Below are positions 1 through 8,603 of a stretch of DNA of 64,000 nt, piece by piece. The position numbers were made by a program, and so were the translations under genes. How positions within the stretch are numbered: position 1 is the stretch's first letter; each line of letters opens with the position of its first letter. The notes beneath the pieces were generated by a model that was not told the origin of the DNA, ran no database searches, and worked only from the letters and a program-made list of their open reading frames with translations. Origin of the DNA: Lachnospiraceae bacterium (lineage in GTDB: Bacteria > Bacillota > Clostridia > Lachnospirales > Lachnospiraceae); the NCBI GenBank assembly GCA_017460885.1, contig JAFUAB010000009.1, forward strand, positions 21,340 through 85,339, read 5' to 3'.

Positions 1-3000
1 GCTTTATCGAAGGTCATACTGTCCTTGACGCTCTTAAACTGCACCTGGATCTTTTTCTCTCCGTTTGAGGTCAGGAAGCCTTTATTTGAATCCTCCATGG
101 CCTTGTTCGCCTTCTCTGAGTCCATGGCCTCCAGATATATCTTCCCCTCGAATTGGATGTTCATATTGATATAAGGGGTCGCGATCACCATGCTCTGACC
201 CTTCTTCAGTTTCTTCTCAGAGCCTGTGGTGATGATCGCCTTATCGCTCTCCACAGGGGTATGCAGGATGGTTCCTCCGGTACCGACGGAGATCATGGGA
301 CTCACGGATACGAAGGCATATACGATCGGGCAGCAGGCCAGCCGGATATCATAACTGAATTTAAACGATCCGGCCAATCCGAAGGCAAATTCCGCCATAT
401 ACCAGTCGTTATCTCTGGTGTCGTATTTGAGAGTAAAGACTACCGAGAAGCTTAATGAAAAGCTCATGCTGCTGCTGCTTATGCCGCCGCCCTTGGCCGT
501 ATCCTTGTAGCCCATCTTATCCCAACTGTCAAGCAGCTTGTCATAACCGCCGCCCTTTATACCGGAAATAAGCTCCGGTGTCTGACCCTTCCACTTTTTG
601 AGGGGATCAGTCACGGTAGTCGGGAAGGTCGTTGTCTTCCACTTGCCGGCATCCTCACCACCGCTTTTTTTGGTCTTGCTTGCGATCGGAACAGAGATCA
701 TGATGGTGAGCTTGTTCTTGCTCTGGGAGATGGTGGCAAAGCCCTGGAAAGCCTCCTTCATGATCCTTAAGTCGACACCGTAGTCCACATTGAACTGATC
801 CATAGGCTGTCCGCTGTCACCGGTGTTGTAGCCGCCGGGTCCCGCACCGCCGCCTGCTCCGTCGACATTGTATGCACCGTTTGCAGCTGCTGTGCGTCCG
901 GTGAGTACTGTACTTTCTATATTCAGGGACTCAAGCGTCTTAGCGTCCTTTTTAAGATCATCGGCAGTGTGCACCTGCGCCTCCACGCACAGAGCGATAT
1001 CCGTATCCACCGTGTAGGATCCCAGATATCCGTTTACACACGCTCTTGCTGCATCAGTCATGCTCGTGGTTCCGTGTTCAACATCAGGTTCAAACGGAAC
1101 GAGGGGTTTGTTCGACCCGAGCAGGCTCTTCTCGATCATGATCGGGGAGGGATTACTGTACGGATAGATGAGATTCCCGACATAATCCGGATCCCACACA
1201 TAATCAGCCTCGCCAGGCGTCTTTTCATATAAGGGACTGTGGTCTCCGCCTAATGGCACATCCACATAATTAAGTACCGTAGCCGTTTCTCCGAACATAC
1301 CTATGCCGTCGGAGGTTCTTGTGCCGTCACTTCTTACACCTGAGAGCAGATACCTGTACTGCCGCTGCTCCTCGGTAAGCTGGCTCAGCTTCGCGGGATC
1401 GGTCCTGCTGGTTATAAAGGCAGGAAGCACCTGGGCATGAGCGCTTGTATCCACGTCCTTAGGCACCACCAGATACCTGGGAGTTATATTGTAATATACC
1501 TTGGCAAAGTATTGGCCGTAGCCTCCCTTATTTAAGCTCTTCGGAGTGAAGGTCGACTCGTCGTAAGAGCCCTCTTCGAATATTTCCACGAATTCATCAT
1601 CGGAAGAGCTGTCTACAACGAAATATCCCGTATTACGGTTGTATTCGCCGGAGATCTTCCCGTCGCCGTCCCCGTCAAGATAGAGCTCCACCCTGTTGAC
1701 GAAGGCCTCCATCGTATTGGGCTTATCTAAGTACTGCGCCTTGTAATATGCAAAATTGAGCTTAGGCATGGCAAGAGTCTCTACCGAAAGCGTGATCCTG
1801 TCATTTCCCTTATATGCCTGCCCGTTAAATACGATCCGGTCATTTTTGTCGCGATTAAAATTGATATACTGAACGTTGTCATATTTGCCGAGGTTCTTTA
1901 AGGGATTCTTATCTCCGGACTTCCAGTCGCTTTTGGATATCCTGATCTCCTTTACTTTGTTCTTGTCAAAGTGAGGTGCCTTACTTGTGGTCTCGCTGAT
2001 TCCCAGAGTGATGCTGTCAGATCCGCTCTTCCAGAAATCGTTCCAGGCATCTCCTATCTTGTCGGTATCGATCTCCTGGGAAGGGGTGCCGTCACGATTG
2101 AGCTTGCGCTCCACTGAGGGGCGCAGATTAATGTCTATCTCCTGTTTTCTGGTCATGACCAGATTGATGGTGTACTCATCCTTAAGATCAGCTTCATTCA
2201 TGCCGTCCCAGACAAGAGTCACATAATAAACCCCGCTGTCATTGCCGTCTTTATCCTTGCCGCTTTCAATCTTCGCCGGTGCGATGGAGCCGTTTTTGCG
2301 AGTTACATAGACCGCCGAATTTAATGCGCTGCCGCTGTAGGGCTTGTAGCTTGCAGTATTGGCCAGTTTAACACTCACCTTGCTTCCCACATAGAGCCTG
2401 CCCGATTTATTAACACCGCCACTGCCCGATACGATGGTCACATCAGGTTTCATGCTCTTATAGACGCCGCTGTCTTCCTTTAAGGAAGCCGCTCCGGAAG
2501 GAGCAGTGGCTACATTTCCGCCTCCGCTTTCTCCGTCGTTTGAAGTGTGGATGCGCAACCGCAGATTATTATCCAGTATTCTTCTGGTGAGATAACCGGT
2601 ATTAATCTTGCTGTACACATCGTATCTGGATTTGTTAGTGCGCTTGGTGATCGACAGCTTTATGCCCTTGACATTGGATTTGATGTCCCAGCTCTTATTG
2701 ATAGTGCCTCCCGTGGTAAAGCTCAGGTGACGTTTTATGCCGAGAAATCCTGAAGTCGAGTATTGGGGATCGCTGGAAATCGAACTAAGGGGTCTGTGAG
2801 CGTCGGTTGTTGTAAGCTGCGCGCCTCCGTAGGCCCAGCCGGATTTGAGATGCCAGCCGTTGTCTAGCGCTGCGTCATAGGAGAAATTGCCGTAGAAGGC
2901 TTGATACATCTGAGGCATATAATCAAAGTTCCAGTTGGCGCTGGCGTCATCGTCGCTCTTGATCTGCCAGCCGTTGCCGGAGGCACCGCCGGTCTGCCAA

Positions 3001-4661
3001 CCGGGGGCTATGTCATTCTGCGCGTTGCCAGCTATATATGCTTTGTCCGACCAGTAGCTTCCGCCGTTATTGCCCTTAAATGAGATCTCACCGTAATTAT
3101 AGGTCTTAAGAGGCTGGATTTCTCCGTCTCCCCCATCATAATCATACACATCGCCGTCATCAAAGCCTGCGATCTCACCGTGGATTATCTCTTCCTCAGG
3201 TATGACCACCTCTTTGCCGATGACAGGTGCATCGTCCTCTACCTCTTCACTGCCCTCTTCGATGGACATGATCCCGGGGATCTCGGCTGTCATACCGGAA
3301 CCCTCAGGCTCTGTGACTTTGCCGGAGCCTGTACCTGTGATGCTCACTGTGGCGGATTCTTCCGTAAGGGTACAGAGTCCCTTATTATCGCCCTTCATCT
3401 CGCCAAGCTTCACCTCGAAGGTAAGCGCCTCTCCGTCGTCCCTGCCTGCCATCAGGGGTATCTCAATTGTGACCTCGTCCACATCCGCATAAAATACCGC
3501 TGAACCGCTCACTGCCTCATAGTCGCGGCCGGCCTTCGCCGTACCGTCCACTGTATCATAATCCACAGTGATGGCGTCCTGCCCGCCGCCGTTACGCTTT
3601 AATTTAACGATCGCGCTGCCCTCTGCACGGTCGGCATTTACCTCAGTCTCCACAAAGTCTATGCTGTAGGGGGCGCTCTCATCATTGTCAAGCACCTGAA
3701 GTGTCACAATGGAAGCATCGGTATAGACGTCTCCGCCTAAGTGATCCGCGATGGTAAATGTGCCGAAACGCATGGGCTGAGCGGAATCATTATCAGGAGC
3801 CTTGACGCGTATCTCCTTCTTCCATTCGCCCTCTGCGAAGGTCATGGAGAAGACAGTGGCATTATAGGGATTCTCCTGATCCATGGAAAGTGCAGTGAAG
3901 GTCTGATCAGGCTTTAGGTCCAGATCCTTGGGCATCTCGTCTAATTCTTCAGGCTCAGGCTTTACGTAAGTCTCGCCTTTATATGTATCAGTGCTGAAAG
4001 ACTCACCGTCCTTAGTAAAGACGCAGCGGATATCTATCTTCTCAAGAAGGTCTGCTGACACCAGAAATTCGGAGTTCGTTGCGCCCTCTGCTTCGTCCCA
4101 GCTGCCCTCATAGAAGACATACCACTGATAGGAGTCTGCAGCAGTTGATACAGACAGCAACTTATCGCCCTCTTCGGCGTCTTCACCCGTATATGCCGTC
4201 TCTTTGATCTTCACTGAGCTTCTTTCGGGCTCGGGATCCTTGCCGATGGCCTGATATGCGGCTATGGGCATGGGATCCTCTATATCTATCTCCACGTCAT
4301 CCCTGCCGGCCGCGGAGCCGTAGGATACACGATCCTCTGTAAGGTACGTCACTACCGGCGCATATACCAGATAGGCCGTGGCACGTCCGGAGGTTCCTCC
4401 CAGGCGGTATAAGGGGATCGTTATCTCCTCACCGCCCTCCGAGACAACAGCCTCGCTGTTGTCAAAAAGGAACGCGCCGTAGGGGTAGACGGTCTCCCAG
4501 TCATCCTCTACATTTACGGTACCGTTCTCACTCGTACGGATGCGCGTGGGCTGCGTCTCACCGGACGTGTCCCAATAAGCCTGTGCCGGCATCGGAATGG
4601 ATGTTACGGCTATCGTCACGCTGAGCGTTATACCAAGTATCCTGTTTGCAAGCTTTTTCAT
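1..4661 (-). CDS. Very large secreted Calx-beta domain protein, 3' end outside the window
   Basis: An open frame runs without a stop from an ATG at 4661 to the window edge, giving at least 1553 residues. The start has a good ribosome site (AAGGAG about 7 nt upstream). Residues 1-28 form a classical signal peptide: Lys-rich start, hydrophobic core, cleavage probably after AQA. A typical Calx-beta domain spans about residues 325-447 (it contains VDYDTVDGTAKAGRDYE), with weaker Calx-beta-like segments around 45-115 and 230-320. The rest is long beta-rich, Asp/Lys/Gly-rich sequence with acidic DGDGDG-type stretches and a Gly-rich linker near residue 1260. Calx-beta domains in large secreted bacterial proteins usually serve adhesion and bind calcium, so I infer a surface adhesin or matrix protein. 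No anchor can be seen because the C-terminus is missing. No enzymatic domain was recognised. Confidence 0.8.
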   Translation of the reverse strand, partial: MKKLANRILGITLSVTIAVTSIPMPAQAYWDTSGETQPTRIRTSENGTVNVEDDWETVYPYGAFLFDNSEAVVSEGGEEITIPLYRLGGTSGRATAYLVYAPVVTYLTEDRVSYGSAAGRDDVEIDIEDPMPIAAYQAIGKDPEPERSSVKIKETAYTGEDAEEGDKLLSVSTAADSYQWYVFYEGSWDEAEGATNSEFLVSADLLEKIDIRCVFTKDGESFSTDTYKGETYVKPEPEELDEMPKDLDLKPDQTFTALSMDQENPYNATVFSMTFAEGEWKKEIRVKAPDNDSAQPMRFGTFTIADHLGGDVYTDASIVTLQVLDNDESAPYSIDFVETEVNADRAEGSAIVKLKRNGGGQDAITVDYDTVDGTAKAGRDYEAVSGSAVFYADVDEVTIEIPLMAGRDDGEALTFEVKLGEMKGDNKGLCTLTEESATVSITGTGSGKVTEPEGSGMTAEIPGIMSIEEGSEEVEDDAPVIGKEVVIPEEEIIHGEIAGFDDGDVYDYDGGDGEIQPLKTYNYGEISFKGNNGGSYWSDKAYIAGNAQNDIAPGWQTGGASGNGWQIKSDDDASANWNFDYMPQMYQAFYGNFSYDAALDNGWHLKSGWAYGGAQLTTTDAHRPLSSISSDPQYSTSGFLGIKRHLSFTTGGTINKSWDIKSNVKGIKLSITKRTNKSRYDVYSKINTGYLTRRILDNNLRLRIHTSNDGESGGGNVATAPSGAASLKEDSGVYKSMKPDVTIVSGSGGVNKSGRLYVGSKVSVKLANTASYKPYSGSALNSAVYVTRKNGSIAPAKIESGKDKDGNDSGVYYVTLVWDGMNEADLKDEYTINLVMTRKQEIDINLRPSVERKLNRDGTPSQEIDTDKIGDAWNDFWKSGSDSITLGISETTSKAPHFDKNKVKEIRISKSDWKSGDKNPLKNLGKYDNVQYINFNRDKNDRIVFNGQAYKGNDRITLSVETLAMPKLNFAYYKAQYLDKPNTMEAFVNRVELYLDGDGDGKISGEYNRNTGYFVVDSSSDDEFVEIFEEGSYDESTFTPKSLNKGGYGQYFAKVYYNITPRYLVVPKDVDTSAHAQVLPAFITSRTDPAKLSQLTEEQRQYRYLLSGVRSDGTRTSDGIGMFGETATVLNYVDVPLGGDHSPLYEKTPGEADYVWDPDYVGNLIYPYSNPSPIMIEKSLLGSNKPLVPFEPDVEHGTTSMTDAARACVNGYLGSYTVDTDIALCVEAQVHTADDLKKDAKTLESLNIESTVLTGRTAAANGAYNVDGAGGGAGPGGYNTGDSGQPMDQFNVDYGVDLRIMKEAFQGFATISQSKNKLTIMISVPIASKTKKSGGEDAGKWKTTTFPTTVTDPLKKWKGQTPELISGIKGGGYDKLLDSWDKMGYKDTAKGGGISSSSMSFSLSFSVVFTLKYDTRDNDWYMAEFAFGLAGSFKFSYDIRLACCPIVYAFVSVSPMISVGTGGTILHTPVESDKAIITTGSEKKLKKGQSMVIATPYINMNIQFEGKIYLEAMDSEKANKAMEDSNKGFLTSNGEKKIQVQFKSVKDSMTFDK

Positions 4662-4732
4662 TGATGTCTCCTTCCTTTTCTGTCTGTACATATATGTCCT
4701 ACCCTTTATCTGTTACCGCAGAGATGTCCACA

Positions 4733-4759
4733 GGAAACACTGATTTGATCAGAGTTTCC
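4733..4759 (+). terminator. Inverted repeat with T-tract on the plus strand
   Basis: GGAAAC-A-CTGAT, a TTG loop, then ATCAG-A-GTTTCC, followed on the plus strand by TTTTT (4760-4764). It sits between the udp stop codon and the start of the large surface-protein gene, both on the minus strand. The T-tract therefore faces the wrong way to end the udp transcript. It could stop antisense transcription, act as a weak terminator, or be an operator for the surface-protein gene. Confidence 0.4.
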
Positions 4760-4787
4760 TTTTTCTGATACAGTATATGCCGGCGGG

Positions 4788-5570
4788 TTAACCTCCGGCT
4801 CTGTCCTGTTGTATAAGTATCTTTAATGCATCGACAGCTGTCTTATATACAATCTCCATATCGTGAGCCTGAGGATTGGGCAGACCTTTCTTTGCTCTCT
4901 CCTGATTGGCGCAGACCAAAAGCACAGCGCCGCATCTGGCTCTTAAGTAATCTCCGACGATAAAAAGTGTGGATGATTCCATCTCAGAGCACAGAGCGCC
5001 GCATTTTACCCAGGCGTCCCATTTATTGATCAGTTCGTAACCGACGGGTTTGGTCGCAGGTTCGTGCTGTCCGAAGAATGAGTCCTTGCACTGGGCAACT
5101 CCCACATGGTATTTCGCATTCTGCCTCTTAGCCGCTTCAACAAGAGCACAGGTTACATCAAAATTCGCTACCGCCGGATATTCGATCGGCGCGTATTCCT
5201 TCGAAGTGCCCTCGGCTCTTATGGCGCCGTTGGCAATGACTATATCTCCGCCAATGACATCTTCCTGCATGCCTCCCGATGTTCCCATACGGATAAACGT
5301 ATCGGCTCCGCAGTGAACCAGCTCCTCCACCCCTATCGCAGTGGAGGGTCCGCCTATACCCATGGACGAAACGGAAACCTGCACGCCGCCCAGAAACCCC
5401 GTATAGGTATTGTATTCCCGGTTATAAGCTACGAACCTGGGTTCGTCAAAGTATCCCGAAATCTCCTCGCACCTGCCCGGGTCTCCGGTGAGAAGTACGT
5501 ATCTGCCAACCTCTCCGGGACGTATATGTGTATGATATTCAAATCCCGCTCCCTCAGTATAATCAACCAT
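4788..5570 (-). CDS. udp: Uridine phosphorylase
   Basis: The 260-residue protein belongs to the NP-I nucleoside phosphorylase family. It would split uridine with phosphate to uracil and ribose-1-phosphate in pyrimidine salvage. Visible signatures are the phosphate-binding GDPGR (29-33), the MGIGGPS strand (70-76), GTSGGMQ (96-102) and the EMESS motif near residue 197 that contacts the ribose in Udp/DeoD enzymes. The pattern around APIEYPAVANF matches E. coli Udp (APLEFPAVADF), which favours uridine over purine phosphorylase. The length is normal. The start follows AGAGGAG with good spacing, 12 nt after the stop of the GH5 gene, so the two are probably cotranscribed. Exact nucleoside preference cannot be proved from sequence. 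Confidence 0.88.
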   Translation of the reverse strand: MVDYTEGAGFEYHTHIRPGEVGRYVLLTGDPGRCEEISGYFDEPRFVAYNREYNTYTGFLGGVQVSVSSMGIGGPSTAIGVEELVHCGADTFIRMGTSGGMQEDVIGGDIVIANGAIRAEGTSKEYAPIEYPAVANFDVTCALVEAAKRQNAKYHVGVAQCKDSFFGQHEPATKPVGYELINKWDAWVKCGALCSEMESSTLFIVGDYLRARCGAVLLVCANQERAKKGLPNPQAHDMEIVYKTAVDALKILIQQDRAGG

Positions 5571-5582
5571 ATCCTGCTCCTC

Positions 5583-6512
5583 TTATTTACCGGTAAGTCT
5601 CTTTTTGTACCATCTGGCCGGCTCTCTTAAGTCGCTCTCCTTATAAGGGCCGGTATAATTATCACACTCCGGTACAAACGAAGCGCTGGTCTCGTCCCGG
5701 TTGGAAATATTCCACATCATATAGCTGGTGTCATTGGCATCCATCAGATCAAGCCAGATTTCCGCCTGCTCCGCATTATGTGCGTTATTGCCGTCCGCGG
5801 CGCATGTTCCGAATTCGGTACAGAATACCGGCAGCCCCGCAGCTATGGCGTCCGTGTATATTTTCCTCAGCTCATCCCTGTGAGTATCCGCATAGAAATG
5901 AACGGAATACATCAGATTATCGTCGATCGTGACAGGATCGGCTTCTGCCTCATCCAGTCTCTGGCTCCATTTGGGAGTCCCGACAAGGATCACCGAATAT
6001 CTGTCATTCTTGCGGATGATCGGAATGATCCTCTCCGCATATTTTTTGACATCCGCCCAGGTACAGTTTTCGTTCGGTTCATTACAGATCTCATAAAAAA
6101 CATTTCCGTATGCCGCGTATCTGGATGAAACCTTTTCAAAGAAGTCCGCAGCCAGATCTTCATAGATCAGAGGATTGGAATCGGACAGGATATGCCAGTC
6201 TATGATCACGTACAGGCCAAGCTCGGTAGCGGCTTTGACTCCCCTGTCTATCACACCCAGCAGCTTCTCTCTGTTGGCGTCGTCTTCCACACAATACCCG
6301 TCCTCCTCGGCGGTATACATGGCCAGTCTTATCGCATCTACATTCCAGTCATCCTTAAGCTGCTCAAAAAAATCCCTGTTTACATACTCGGGATACCAGC
6401 TGAGTCCGTGGGTGGAATACCCATGCAGAGCAACAACCTCACCGTTTCTGTCCACAAGTCTGCCCTTGGGCCCCACATGTAAAGCCCCGTACTTATCGTA
6501 TTTCGTTTTCAT
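5583..6512 (-). CDS. Glycoside hydrolase family 5 endoglucanase, apparently intracellular
   Basis: This 309-residue protein is a single GH5 (clan GH-A) TIM barrel. The conserved H-G-Y-S-T-H-G-L segment is at 30-37, and IIDWHILSD (103-111) carries the barrel His. The acid/base Glu is in NEP (E145) and the nucleophile in TEFG (E233). Order and spacing match GH5_2-type endoglucanases acting on beta-1,4-glucans. The sequence starts MKTKYDKYG with no signal peptide and no carbohydrate-binding module, so it probably acts on imported cello-oligosaccharides in the cytoplasm, unlike most family members. The start is preceded by GAGAGGAAAAG. The gene is first in a likely operon with udp and follows the recA-recX terminator. 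Substrate assignment (cellulose, glucan, mannan) remains uncertain. Confidence 0.87.
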   Translation of the reverse strand: MKTKYDKYGALHVGPKGRLVDRNGEVVALHGYSTHGLSWYPEYVNRDFFEQLKDDWNVDAIRLAMYTAEEDGYCVEDDANREKLLGVIDRGVKAATELGLYVIIDWHILSDSNPLIYEDLAADFFEKVSSRYAAYGNVFYEICNEPNENCTWADVKKYAERIIPIIRKNDRYSVILVGTPKWSQRLDEAEADPVTIDDNLMYSVHFYADTHRDELRKIYTDAIAAGLPVFCTEFGTCAADGNNAHNAEQAEIWLDLMDANDTSYMMWNISNRDETSASFVPECDNYTGPYKESDLREPARWYKKRLTGK

Positions 6513-6627
6513 ATGCTCTCTTTTCCTCTCACATTACAATCAGGCAGCGGATATGCCTATCGCACACTGCCGATCCACCTGTCGGTATGCCGGCCCGTTT
6601 CTCCCCGGCGGCTCCTAAACAGCAACA

Positions 6628-6657
6628 AAGGGTCTGACGCAAAAACGTCTGACCCTT
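6628..6657 (-). terminator. Rho-independent terminator of recA-recX
   Basis: A long stem (AAGGGTC-x-GACG paired with CGTC-x-GACCCTT, one central mismatch) lies just after the recX stop. It is followed on the minus strand by the T-rich run TTTGTTGCTGTTT. It separates recX from the GH5 gene. Confidence 0.75.
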
Positions 6658-6668
6658 GTAGCATAGCA

Positions 6669-7304
6669 TTAATCATCTGAAAACTCAATATAACCTGCTC
6701 CGGACATTGACTTTCTGATAACATCCATACCGTATCCGCGTCCGAACAGATAGGAATATGTCTTGTGCAGTTCTTTGAGATCGGCGGTTTCCGGATCAAA
6801 ATGCCGTTTCCTCAGAAGCTGCCTGATCTGTGATACTTCATCAACAGCATCCGGGGAATCCGCAGTCTCTCTGATCACCTCATCGATGAGCTCTCGCCTG
6901 ATGCCTTTGGCACTTAAGTCACTAACGATGCGGCGTATACTCTTATCAGAACTGTGAGAATTGATATAATCTCTGGCAAAAGCCCTGTCGTCCACATATC
7001 CGAAGCTCTTGACGTATTCGATCGCATCATCCACTATATCCCCGGGATATGAGCCATCCGACAGTTTGGATCTGAGTCCCGACTCCGTGAAGCTGTGCTT
7101 CATCAGCAGATTCATGGCTCTGAGACGGGCTCTCTTAACCAGAACCTCAGCCTTTATACGGTCGCAGGTCTCCTGACTGATCTCCGACCCGGCCTCTATA
7201 TGATAAGAACTCAGCTCGCCACCGTATAAGGGACAGAACAGACTGTCATCTATATAGATCAGGAATCTTCCTTGTGATGTTTTTCTGATCTCCGTTACCG
7301 TCAC
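6669..7304 (-). CDS. recX: Regulatory protein RecX
   Basis: The 211-residue protein has the RecX arrangement of short three-helix repeats, for example SFTESGLRSKL near 71-81, then FGYVDDRAFARDYI and later KGIRRELIDEVI. RecX binds RecA filaments and limits or modulates their extension. The gene starts with GTG two nucleotides after the recA stop codon, so it is coupled to recA and shares its LexA-controlled promoter. No strong ribosome site precedes it, in keeping with translation coupled to recA. Position and motifs agree, so confidence is high. Confidence 0.92.
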   Translation of the reverse strand: MTVTEIRKTSQGRFLIYIDDSLFCPLYGGELSSYHIEAGSEISQETCDRIKAEVLVKRARLRAMNLLMKHSFTESGLRSKLSDGSYPGDIVDDAIEYVKSFGYVDDRAFARDYINSHSSDKSIRRIVSDLSAKGIRRELIDEVIRETADSPDAVDEVSQIRQLLRKRHFDPETADLKELHKTYSYLFGRGYGMDVIRKSMSGAGYIEFSDD

Positions 7305-7306
7305 TG

Positions 7307-8380
7307 TTATTTATCTTCACTCCCGGAGGGCTTGGAGGCTTTGGCGGACGCAGCAGACGCAGGTGCCGCTGCAGCCGGAGCATCATTACTTAGGCCGAAC
7401 AGATCTCTGAGCCGGCTCTCAACCTCATCACACACCGCAGGGTTATCCTTGAGATACTGCTTTGCGTTCTCGCGTCCCTGTCCGATCCTGTCACCGTTAT
7501 ATGCGTACCATGCGCCCGACTTGACTATAATATCGTTGTCGGCCGCCAGATCAAGTATATCTCCGTATTTCGATATGCCCTCACCGTACATGATATCGAA
7601 CTCGGCCTCCTTGAACGGGGGTGAGATCTTATTTTTAACGACCTTGACCCTGGTACGGTTACCGATAGCCTCACCAGCCTGTTTAAGGGTCTCGATACGT
7701 CGTACATCCAGTCTGACGGAAGAATAGAATTTGAGTGCACGTCCGCCGGTTGTGGTCTCGGGATTACCGAACATGACGCCAACCTTCTCGCGCAGCTGAT
7801 TGATGAATACCACGGTACAATTGGATTTACTGATAACAGCGGTAAGCTTCCTCAGTGCCTGTGACATAAGTCTGGCCTGAAGTCCAACATGAGAATCTCC
7901 CATGTCACCGTCTATCTCGGCCTTGGGTACAAGCGCGGCGACCGAGTCGACAACCACGATATCCATAGCCCCCGAACGGACCATGGTCTCGGTAATCTCC
8001 AAAGCCTGCTCACCGTTATCGGGCTGTGAGATATAGAGATTATCAATGTCTACGCCGATATTTCTGGCATATACGGGATCAAGTGCATGCTCGGCATCTA
8101 TGAATCCGGCAATGCCTCCCCTCTTCTGAACCTCCGAGATCATGTGCAGAGTGACCGTGGTCTTACCTGAGGATTCCGGACCGTAGATCTCGATGATCCT
8201 TCCCTTCGGGATACCTCCGAGTCCCAGAGCGATATCAAGGCTGAGCGAACCCGTGGGGATCACCTCGATATTCATCTGTGTGGCAGGATCCCCCAGTTTC
8301 ATCACGGCTCCCTTGCCGTACTGTCTCTCGATCTGGGCTAATGCTGCCTCCAATGCTTTGCGTTTTTCTTCTCTTTCCAT
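7307..8380 (-). CDS. recA: Recombinase RecA
   Basis: RecA catalyses ATP-dependent strand exchange and triggers LexA self-cleavage in the SOS response. The Walker A motif GPESSGKT is at residues 67-74, followed by the DAEHALDP segment, the [11 protein letters not shown] Walker B strand, and the [14 protein letters not shown] and [12 protein letters not shown] loops. I chose the ATG at 8380 (MEREEKRKA; 357 residues) because GGAGG lies 5 nt upstream; an in-frame ATG at 8392 overlaps that ribosome site. The C-terminus is a low-complexity Ala/Ser/Lys tail, as is common in RecA. Two LexA boxes precede it and recX follows immediately. Confidence 0.98.
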   Translation of the reverse strand: MEREEKRKALEAALAQIERQYGKGAVMKLGDPATQMNIEVIPTGSLSLDIALGLGGIPKGRIIEIYGPESSGKTTVTLHMISEVQKRGGIAGFIDAEHALDPVYARNIGVDIDNLYISQPDNGEQALEITETMVRSGAMDIVVVDSVAALVPKAEIDGDMGDSHVGLQARLMSQALRKLTAVISKSNCTVVFINQLREKVGVMFGNPETTTGGRALKFYSSVRLDVRRIETLKQAGEAIGNRTRVKVVKNKISPPFKEAEFDIMYGEGISKYGDILDLAADNDIIVKSGAWYAYNGDRIGQGRENAKQYLKDNPAVCDEVESRLRDLFGLSNDAPAAAAPASAASAKASKPSGSEDK

Positions 8381-8402
8381 AAAGACCTCCATCCGACTCC
8401 GG

Positions 8403-8414
8403 GAACATTTGTTC
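8403..8414. promoter_or_regulatory. LexA box 1 of recA
   Basis: A perfect GAAC-ATTT-GTTC, the Gram-positive LexA (DinR) half-site arrangement, lies between the recA -10 box and the start codon, at or just after the expected transcription start. Confidence 0.85.
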
Positions 8415-8421
8415 TTAAAAC

Positions 8422-8450
8422 AATATAAAACATATGTTCGCCTTTGTCAA
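8422..8450 (-). promoter_or_regulatory. SigA promoter of recA-recX with LexA box 2 in the spacer
   Basis: On the minus strand TTGACA (8445-8450), a 17-nt spacer and TATATT (8422-8427) form a near-consensus SigA promoter. The spacer contains CGAACATATGTTT (8428-8440), which matches the LexA consensus except for the last half-site base. Together with the second box this gives tight SOS control of recA. Confidence 0.85.
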
Positions 8451-8546
8451 TAAAATTATTTTCTCACGGAATAAGCCGGCGAAACGCCGAACACACAAAG
8501 AACAATCTTAGTATATGAAATAATGAACATATATAAAATAACACAA

Positions 8547-8573
8547 AAAAGAGGACCAAACAAGTCCTCTTTT
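8547..8573 (-). terminator. Terminator of the cinA operon
   Basis: AAAAGAGGAC, a 7-nt loop and GTCCTCTTTT form a strong stem, with further T residues downstream on the minus strand, about 30 nt after the cinA stop codon. Confidence 0.88.
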
Positions 8574-8603
8574 ATATCATCGATTCCGGTATAAAACAGA
8601 TGT

